NCBI GenBank assembly: GCA_026770585.1
Contig: MU648146.1
Span: 3,443-13,691, forward strand
Source: Baffinella frigidus
Taxonomy: Eukaryota > Cryptophyceae > Cryptomonadales > Baffinellaceae
Direction of reading: 5' to 3'
DNA length: 10,249 nucleotides
Shown: one piece after another, positions 5,634 to 10,249 of the stretch
Layout of the letters: each line of letters begins with the position of its first letter
How positions within the stretch are numbered: the stretch's first letter is position 1
Program-made: the position numbers and the translations under genes
Notes under the pieces: generated by a model
What the model saw: only the letters and a program-made list of their open reading frames with translations
Databases searched by the model: none
What the model was told of the DNA's origin: nothing

Positions 5634-5895
5634 CAGGTAACACACCTACGTGTTCCTTGAGGAGGATTGGTCGGTCTGGCACTGAAAATACATTGAACTC
5701 CAGCCAGGGGCACCCACTCGATGAGAAGGGAAGTCTCTGCACCCCGCGCGTGGCAGTTGTTTGGCTCTTGTTCCACAGCAGCCCAAGCGGACATTAGGTC
5801 TAGTTGACTGAAGCCCTCGGGTCTAGTTACGTGTACAGGGGTTCTTACATTGAGGCGCGCAGACAGAAACGATCTCTGTGCGGTCCTTGAGTTAT

Positions 5896-6018
5896 TACAG
5901 GTGTACCTCGCTCATGAGAAAACGCCTCCCCCTGGGACCCTACAGTAGACCTATGCCTATGGTCCTACGGTGGTCCAGGGGGGGGGGGGCGTTTTCTTAT
6001 GAGCGAGGTATCCCTGTA
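5896..6018 (+). mobile_element. Foldback element A5 (family A MITE)
   Basis: Ends TACAGGTGTACC and GGTATCCCTGTA; arms CTCATGAGAAAACGCC and GGCGTTTTCTTATGAG; core CCCTACAGTAGACCTATGCC. The G-run is 12 long. Orientation as A1. It lies about 40 bp before the reverse K copy and the TTTAGGG array. Confidence 0.87.
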
Positions 6019-6060
6019 AGGTCCACACTTCAGAATCCGCTGTGTGTTCTTAAACTGTGT

Positions 6061-6103
6061 TTTCTTTAGGTCCTTTAGGTTCTTCGAGCTCCCAACATAG
6101 GCG
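6061..6103 (-). repeat. Subtelomeric repeat K, copy 2 (reverse)
   Basis: On the minus strand: CCGCCTATGTTGGGAGCTCG then AAGAACCTAAAGGACCTAAA. It is immediately followed on the plus strand by the TTTAGGG-type array, so K borders a telomere-like tract in the normal chromosome-end direction. Confidence 0.72.
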
Positions 6104-6400
6104 GGGATTGGGGTTCACGGTTCACGGTTCACGGTTCAAAGTTGAGGGTTCAGGGTTCAAGGTTTCGGGTTTAGGGTTTGGGGTTTAGGGTTGAGCGTTT
6201 CGGGTTCAAGGTCTAGGGTTTAAGGTTTAGGGTTTAAGGTTTAGGGTTTAGGGTTTAGGGTTTAGGGTTTAGGGTTTAGGGTTTAGGATTTAGGGTTTAG
6301 GGTTTAGGGTTTAGGTTTTAGGGTTTAGGGTTTAGGGTTTAGGGTTTAGAATTTAGGGTTTAGGGTTTAGGGTTTGGGGTTTAGGGTTTAGGGTTTAGGG
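6104..6400 (+). repeat. Interstitial TTTAGGG telomeric array
   Basis: It starts as degenerate GGTTCACGG/GGTTCAGGG units, then becomes about two dozen mostly perfect TTTAGGG heptamers from about 6229 to 6399, with a few variants. The gradient from degenerate (internal) to perfect fits an old telomere end reading left to right. Confidence 0.92.
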
Positions 6401-6419
6401 TGCCGGTTCCTGCGTGCTA

Positions 6420-6490
6420 CTGCAAAGTCAGAGGGGGGCTCTACAAAATGTAGCGGAAAGGATCCTTTCCGCTACTTTGGAGCCATTTGC
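6420..6490. repeat. Foldback with a 26-bp perfect palindrome
   Basis: A perfect palindrome spans 6450-6475, built on GTAGCGGAAAGGATCC and its mirror. Outer pairing continues imperfectly: GGCTC with GAGCC, and TGCAAA with TTTGCA. It lies just beyond the TTTAGGG array. Confidence 0.85.
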
Positions 6491-6688
6491 ATCTCAAAAG
6501 GCAATTTCTGCCCCGAGGGCGTGACCAAAATTCGTCAAAAGGCAACCTATATATACTTGTAGTGTCGTGTCCAAAGAATTTGAGACTTCACCTGTGGATT
6601 TGCAGTAGTGAGAGAGAGAGGCTCATTAAATTGAACGCCAGCACCGCGGCCATGCGTCCACGCACATACCGGAGAGGCCCCTATTTCT

Positions 6689-6783
6689 TACAGGGTTACC
6701 TCGCTCATAAGAAACCGCAACCCCCGAGGACCCTACAGTAGGCCTATTCCTAGGGCCCTACGGTGGTCCCAGTATCCCGTGTC
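6689..6783 (+). mobile_element. Foldback element A6, internally deleted
   Basis: An intact left arm (TACAGGGTTACCTCGCTCAT, AAGAAACCGC) and core (CCCTACAGTAGGCC, CCTAGGGCCCTACGGTGG) are present, but the G-run and CGGTTTCTTATGAG arm are missing. The sequence jumps from TGGTCCC to AGTATCCCGTG, which resembles the GGTATCCCTGTA terminus. About 28 bp appear to be deleted from the right arm. Confidence 0.75.
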
Positions 6784-6810
6784 GGCCGCTCATATGAACA
6801 TTTTCCAGAT

Positions 6811-6901
6811 GGATTCTGACTTCACCTCCTGCCGATGACTGCTGGCAGCTGCTGGCGGACGTATAGTTCATGCGCCCCCGAGATAGGTGGAGTTAGAATC
6901 C
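6811..6901. repeat. Weak foldback P
   Basis: GGATTCTGACTTCACCTCC (6811) pairs imperfectly with GGTGGAGTTAGAATCC (6886-6901). It may be a decayed MITE. Confidence 0.5.
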
Positions 6902-6920
6902 GATATTATTTTGCTCGCTG

Positions 6921-6984
6921 GCTGGCGCCCAACTGACTATCTTGCTTGCGAATATCTTGCTTGCCGGCTGGCGCCCAACTGACT
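6921..6984. repeat. Direct repeats with 46-bp and 15-bp spacing
   Basis: GCTGGCGCCCAACTGACT occurs at 6921-6938 and 6967-6984. Between them TATCTTGCTTGC occurs twice, 15 bp apart. This suggests nested slippage. From 6985 to 7512 I see only the CTGTAGTAAA motifs and the duplication noted separately, and no convincing gene. Confidence 0.8.
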
Positions 6985-7088
6985 GGCCGATGGAGACCGC
7001 ACAATTTGTGAAGCTAAAAAGCTGTAGTAAACTATGACTCAAGTAGTAAAACGGCTGTAGTAAACCATGATCACGTGAGCATGGTCCT

Positions 7089-7361
7089 CGTTTGTGTCAC
7101 GATGATTTTCATTTTACTACAGATATTAATTTTTACAACAACACATCTTGCAATTTACTGCAGATTTTTATTACATAGGTTCATGTTTTTGAGGCGCGTG
7201 TGGTCTTGCGCCCAAAAACTGGGAACGAGTTTCACATCTGCGAATAGGTGGCTCTATCTCGGGGGGCACATGACTGCTCTGCCCCTCAATTTTCCTCGCA
7301 TGTGTCCACTAAGACAGGCGTTTGTGTCACCCGGTCACGAGAGCCATTTTTTACTACAGAA
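7089..7361. repeat. Imperfect dispersed duplication with TTTACTACAG motifs
   Basis: CGTTTGTGTCAC followed by CATTTTACTACAGA occurs at about 7089-7123 and again, with a short insertion, at about 7319-7361. The inverse motif CTGTAGTAAA occurs at 7022 and 7054. The relation to a named element is not clear. Confidence 0.55.
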
Positions 7362-7383
7362 AAAAATTGACAGCAGCCACCCC

Positions 7384-7487
7384 GAGCACAGCAAGGGTTC
7401 AAAATTTTCCTTGAGCACAGCAAAGGACGCAACAGCTCAGACGAGCATAACCTGGCGGGTAGCGCCTTCATCAGCAACCAAAACTCG
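7384..7487 (+). repeat. Dispersed repeat L, copy 1
   Basis: GAGCATAACCTGG through AGCGCCTTCATCAGCAACC, preceded by AGCACAGCAA units, resembles 7943-8007. In the frame of the downstream copy it would read EHNLAGSAFISNQNS against EHYLENSTFIIQKS, so the relation may be at protein level. Confidence 0.5.
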
Positions 7488-7512
7488 AAACACAACTGCA
7501 AAAGAAACATCC

Positions 7513-7740
7513 CCCAAACCCTAAACCCTGAACCCTGAACCCTCAACCCTAAAACCTCAAAGCTAAACCCCAAACCATAAACCTCAACCCTCAACCTGAA
7601 GCCCTGACCCCTAAACCCTAAACCCTTAACCTAAACCCTAAACCCCAAACCCCAAATCCTAAACCCTAAAACCTAAACCCAGAACCCTAAACCCTAGACC
7701 CTAAACTCTGACCCCTGAATCCCACACCCAAAAACACCTA
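7513..7740 (-). repeat. Degenerate CCCTAAA telomeric array
   Basis: Many CCCTAAA units with CCCTGAA, CCCTCAA and CCCCAAA variants. The orientation is opposite to the array at 6104-6400. K copy 3 follows shortly after. Confidence 0.9.
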
Positions 7741-7790
7741 AACACCGCCCCACTCAAACCACAACAACCCAAATAAAACAAGCGCAAATT

Positions 7791-9030
7791 TTGTCTGGAG
7801 CATGGCCTTTCTGCAGGGTACGTTCCGGTGTCCGCCTATGGTGGGAGTTAAAAGAGCCTAAAGGACCTAAAGAACCTAAAGGATCACCTGGGAACACATC
7901 CCCTGACCCCTCAACCAGGACCCCACCACTCCAGCCTCGCCTCGAACACAGCAAGAAACACAGCGAGCATTACCTGGAGAACAGCACCTTCATCATTCAA
8001 AAATCGGAACAAACCAAATCAAAACAACATTCGCCTGGCAACCGCACTGAACACACTGCACACGGCGCTATGGAAGGGTACGACACGTGAGTTGTTCAAC
8101 GACCCGAAATTAGAGTAGTTTAGCCTACGGGTTGCCTACCGTAGGCCGGGGGGCTCCTAGGAGCTGGCCCTAGGAGACCTACCTCCTACGGTAGGCCTGG
8201 TCATAGGAGATCCGTAGGCTCAACTACCCTTTTTTCGGGTCGTTTCCCTATGAACGTGCCATCAGGCGACCAGGCGCCGCGAGCAGCAACCTACAACCAC
8301 GGCATCCCCATCCATCCACAACTCCATTAGCTGATACAGCCCAGGAACACCGCGCAATTGCACGGCTCCCAGACGCACAGCACCCCCGAACTCATCCTTC
8401 TTCTGCATTACTCTCGATACAGGTACTCATCCCGGGCCGAGACTGCTCGGTCGAGCAGAATGATGCCCTGGTCAACACTAATAGGGTACCGGACTGAAAA
8501 TGGGGTAGTTAGGCACACGGTATTACCTACGGTAGGACGTAAGGTTTTTCGTAGGAGCCCCCCTAGGCCCCTACGGCCTACCGTAGTCAATACCGCAGGC
8601 CCAACTACTCCATTTTCAGTCCGTTGTCCCATGAACACAGCCTGCACCATCCCGCAACAACGCAGCAGCGCCATCGCCGCCCATTAGTCAACCACCGAGG
8701 CTCGTCACCTGTCCGACCGAGGCTCGTCACCTGTCCGACCGAGGCTCACAAATCCCGGAGTGCCACAACCACTCGGAAGGGCTCCATGACCGGCCTGAAA
8801 CCAGAACCGGGGTATCACCCCGCTCAAGGGAGGCAAAAGACTGCGGCCTGGCCCCTAGCGGATCTTCCAAAAAAAAATCGGGGAAAAAATCTTTGACCAG
8901 AAAAACGATGGCTCAAAGCACTCAAAAGAAAAACAATGGCTCAAAGCACTCTTTCAGAACCAGTTCAGGTGCCCGCCTACGGTGGGAGTTAAAAGAACCT
9001 AAAGGACCTAAAGAATTGGCAACACATTGA
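7791..9030 (+). CDS. Low-confidence three-exon open frame whose introns are foldbacks C1 and C2
   Basis: I do not recognise the product. Proposed exons: 7791-8077, 8266-8485 and 8641-9030 (TGA 9028-9030), giving 897 bp or 298 residues. Donors are AGG|GTACGA and AGG|GTACCG; acceptors are CATCAG|GCG and AACACAG|CCT. The first junction is phase 2 (GG+G) and the second phase 0; every exon stays open. The product would be hydrophilic and low-complexity: Lys/Pro units (KEPKGPKEPKG) from repeat K near residues 23-33, Ser/Pro/His-rich middle parts, and Lys-rich SSKKKSGKKS in exon 3. The C-terminal region repeats the K-derived RWELKEPKGPKE. Long open frames are easy by chance in this C-rich, T-poor DNA, and conflicting frames are also open, so this rests mainly on the splice-motif coincidence. 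The start at 7791 is only the first ATG available. Confidence 0.28.
7831..7884 (+). repeat. Subtelomeric repeat K, copy 3 (forward)
   Basis: CCGCCTATGGTGGGAGTTAA followed by AAGAGCCTAAAGGACCTAAA and one further CCTAAAG unit. It lies about 90 bp inside the end of the CCCTAAA array at 7740, mirroring copy 2. Confidence 0.75.
7943..8007 (+). repeat. Dispersed repeat L, copy 2
   Basis: CGAACACAGCAAGAAACACA, then GCGAGCATTACCTGG and AGCACCTTCATCATTC. It is related to 7384-7487. It falls within the first exon of the low-confidence gene model. Confidence 0.5.
8078..8265 (+). mobile_element. Foldback element C1, possible introner-like element
   Basis: The inverted arms run from 8099 to 8243: ACGACCCGAAATTAGAGTAG with TTTAGCCTACGG, and CCGTAGGCTCAACTACCC with TTCGGGTCGT. 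The core holds CCTACCGTAGGCC, CTCCTAGGAG and CCTACGGTAGG. Extending to 8078 (AGG|GTACGACACGTGAG) and 8265 (CCATCAG) gives a 188-bp stretch with GT...AG ends. C2 is a diverged relative with the same donor context. Confidence 0.7.
8397..8424 (+). repeat. 28-bp splice-acceptor-like motif, copy 2
   Basis: The same sequence as 2137-2164 except two bases, ending CTCGATACAG|GT. In the downstream model it would be inside exon 2 and open; alternatively it is a real intron 3' end and the exon starts at 8423 with VLIPGRDCSVEQNDALVNTN. Confidence 0.6.
8486..8640 (+). mobile_element. Foldback element C2, possible introner-like element
   Basis: The arms run from 8490 to 8623: CGGACTGAAAATGGGGTAGT and its mirror ACTACTCCATTTTCAGTCCG. 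The core has CCTACGGTAGGACG, CCCCCCTAGG and CCTACGGCCTACCGTAG. Bounded by AGG|GTACCG and AACACAG, the stretch is 155 bp. A CCCATGAAC follows the right arm, as CCCTATGAAC does in C1, so the element probably includes this tail. Confidence 0.72.
8694..8747. repeat. 22-bp tandem repeat, about 2.4 units
   Basis: ACCGAGGCTCGTCACCTGTC plus CG occurs at 8694-8715 and 8716-8737, then a partial third. A 22-bp period changes frame between copies, a mild argument against exon 3 of the low-confidence gene being a conserved protein. Confidence 0.92.
8901..8951. repeat. 28-bp direct repeat
   Basis: AAAAACGATGGCTCAAAGCA then CTC recurs 28 bp later as AAAAACAATGGCTCAAAGCA then CTC, with one mismatch. Confidence 0.85.
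8969..9015 (+). repeat. Subtelomeric repeat K, copy 4 (forward)
   Basis: GTGCCCGCCTACGGTGGGAG followed by TTAAAAGAACCTAAAGGACC. It precedes, rather than follows, the next degenerate CCCTAAA region. Confidence 0.75.
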
Positions 9031-9150
9031 AAACCTCAACCCCCTAAAGATACAACCCAAACCCTAGACCATGACCAACACCAGCCCTAACCCTGGCCCA
9101 TATCTGACCCACAACTCTCAACCATACAACTCTAAACCCTGCGACAGACC
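9031..9150 (-). repeat. Highly degenerate telomere-like DNA
   Basis: Scattered CCCTAAA/CCCTAGA/CCCTGGC-like units in C-rich, G-poor DNA. From 9150 to 9235 I see no feature. Confidence 0.55.
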
Positions 9151-9234
9151 TACTAAACGATGTGCCTCCTACCGGGACCTTGGAGGGTGGTCTGTAATGC
9201 TCTGCACTTCCAACACTTCCTCAAGGCTGAACCC

Positions 9235-9790
9235 GTAAGCCTAAAGTTTAAACCCTAAAGCCTAACACCTTCAAACCTGAAACCTGAACCCTAAATCCTA
9301 AATCCTGAACCCTAAAGCCTGAACCCTGACCACTAAAACCTGAACCTTAACCCTAAACCTTCAACCCTCAACTCTCAACCCTCAACCCTAAACCCTAAAC
9401 CCTGAACCCTAAACCCTAAACCCTAAACCCTTAACCCTAAACCCTAAACACTAAACACTAAACACTAAACCATCAACCCTAAACCCTAAACCCTAAACCC
9501 TAAACCTTAAACCCTAAACCCTAAAACCTAAAACCTAAAACCTTAAACCTGAATCCCAAACCCTTGACCCTCAACCCTCAACCCTCAACCCTAAACCCTA
9601 AACCCTCAACTCTCAACCCTCAACCCTCAACCTTCACCACCCAACCCCCGACCCTAACCCCTAACCCCTAACTTGAACCCTCAACCCTAAACCCCAAACC
9701 CCAAACCCCAAACCCCAAACCCCAAACCCCAAACCCCAAACCCCAAACCCTGATCCCTAAACCCTAAACCCTAAACCCTGAACCTTAAAT
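9235..9790 (-). repeat. Long degenerate CCCTAAA array with homogenised CCCCAAA block
   Basis: Mostly CCCTAAA with CCCTCAA, CCCTGAA and ACACTAA variants. Variants cluster: CCCTCAA-rich around 9560-9630 and eight perfect CCCCAAA units at 9692-9747. The clustering suggests local amplification. Confidence 0.92.
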
Positions 9791-9871
9791 CCTGGTGCCG
9801 ACGCTAGCCTCTCAATCTCGTAGCAGACGAAACTCTACAACACAAAAACAAGACTATCGACGACGTCGCGC

Positions 9872-9994
9872 TGCAGGGGTACCTCGCTCACAAGAAACTG
9901 CCCCCTCCTAGGCCCCTACAGTAGGACTATGCTTAGGGCCCTATGGTGGTCCTGGGGGGGGGGGGCGGTTTCTTATGAGCGAGGTACCCCTGCA
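9872..9994 (+). mobile_element. Foldback element A7 (family A MITE)
   Basis: Ends TGCAGGGGTACC and GGTACCCCTGCA, arms CTCACAAGAAACTGCC and GGCGGTTTCTTATGAG, core CCCCTACAGTAGGACTATGC. The outer dinucleotide is TG/CA rather than TA. Orientation as A1. It lies between two telomere-like arrays. From 9995 to 10120 I see no feature. Confidence 0.87.
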
Positions 9995-10121
9995 CAGGGG
10001 GGCTCGGTGCTGGTAACTGGAGACTCGGGCATGGCCTAAGTGGGTCGGGTCGGAGAGCTCATCCGTAGATCGTTCTCGTTCACTCAACAGTGAGGTGGGC
10101 GTGATCTTCGGTGTGAGTGTA

Positions 10122-10249
10122 CCCCTTAACCCTAAAATCTAAACCCTAAACCCTAAACCCCACACCCTAAACCCTAAAACCTAAACCCTAAACCCTAAAC
10201 CATAAACCATAAACCATAAACCATAAACCATAAACCATAAACCATAAAC
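10122..10249 (-). repeat. Telomere-like array ending in CCATAAA variant
   Basis: CCCTAAA units give way to seven perfect CCATAAA units from 10200 to 10248, running to the window edge. This could be a homogenised variant block or a basecalling artefact of a telomeric repeat. Confidence 0.92.

Noticed and set aside
5353-5742. 129-residue minus-strand frame
   Set aside because: It spans A4, the right end of A3 and a hairpin; its recognisable peptides come from A arms.
7075-7524. 149-residue plus-strand open frame with a hydrophobic N-terminal part (MSMVLVCVTMIFILLQILIF)
   Set aside because: It looks like a signal or membrane segment, but the DNA is T-rich with TTTACTACAG repeats and the frame continues into telomere-like DNA; no family resemblance. 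Not fully excluded.
10122-10249. True chromosome end
   Set aside because: At the right end of the plus strand a real telomere would read TTTAGGG; here it is CCCTAAA/CCATAAA, so it is interstitial or inverted unless the contig is chimeric.

Overview
The window looks like nuclear, probably subtelomeric or repeat-rich intergenic DNA of a eukaryote. The strongest indication is the plant-type telomere heptamer CCCTAAA/TTTAGGG. It occurs as short interstitial blocks and as long, partly degenerate arrays at roughly 6104-6400, 7513-7740, 9031-9150, 9235-9790 and 10122-10249. GT-AG intron signatures, GC-rich exon-like islands and many foldback (MITE-like) elements fit an alga or another protist with this telomere type. 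A green alga is a reasonable first guess, but dinoflagellates, chromerids, cryptophytes and others share the heptamer, so the lineage is not settled. I see no bacterial operon, rRNA, tRNA or CRISPR array, and no recognisable transposase.

Layout. 1-554: GC-rich upstream DNA with imperfect direct repeats and foldback A1. 555-2213: a GC-rich split-gene fragment with three candidate phase-0 exons; its first intron holds foldback E1, a large inverted array of about 20-bp tandem units and a short telomere-like block, and the DNA downstream holds E2. 2214-3690: foldbacks E2, F, B1 and H plus smaller hairpins. 3690-4567: repeated exon-like segments with acceptor-like sequence, one interrupted by foldback I, and a duplicated C-terminal coding end that differs only synonymously. 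4441-6100: GA microsatellite, B2, and foldbacks A2-A5 with pyrimidine tracts. 6061-7900: subtelomeric repeat K in reverse, a TTTAGGG array, about 1.1 kb of unique DNA, a CCCTAAA array, then K forward, which is a head-to-head telomere-like layout. 7791-9030: a low-confidence three-exon open frame whose two introns would be the two C-family foldbacks. 9031-10249: degenerate telomeric arrays with homogenised variant blocks (CCCCAAA, CCATAAA) and foldback A7.

The dominant theme is a dense set of short non-autonomous inverted-repeat elements. Families A, B and C share a palindromic core vocabulary (CCTAGG, GGGCCCTA, CTACGGTAGG). Families A, B and E, and the inner ends of I, read as TA-bounded inverted repeats, consistent with but not proof of Tc1/mariner-type mobilisation. 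The most interesting possibility is that family C behaves as introner-like elements: both copies are bounded by AGG|GTAC donors and CAG acceptors, and removing them joins open frames. All gene models here are inference from splice motifs and frame; none is a recognised protein.
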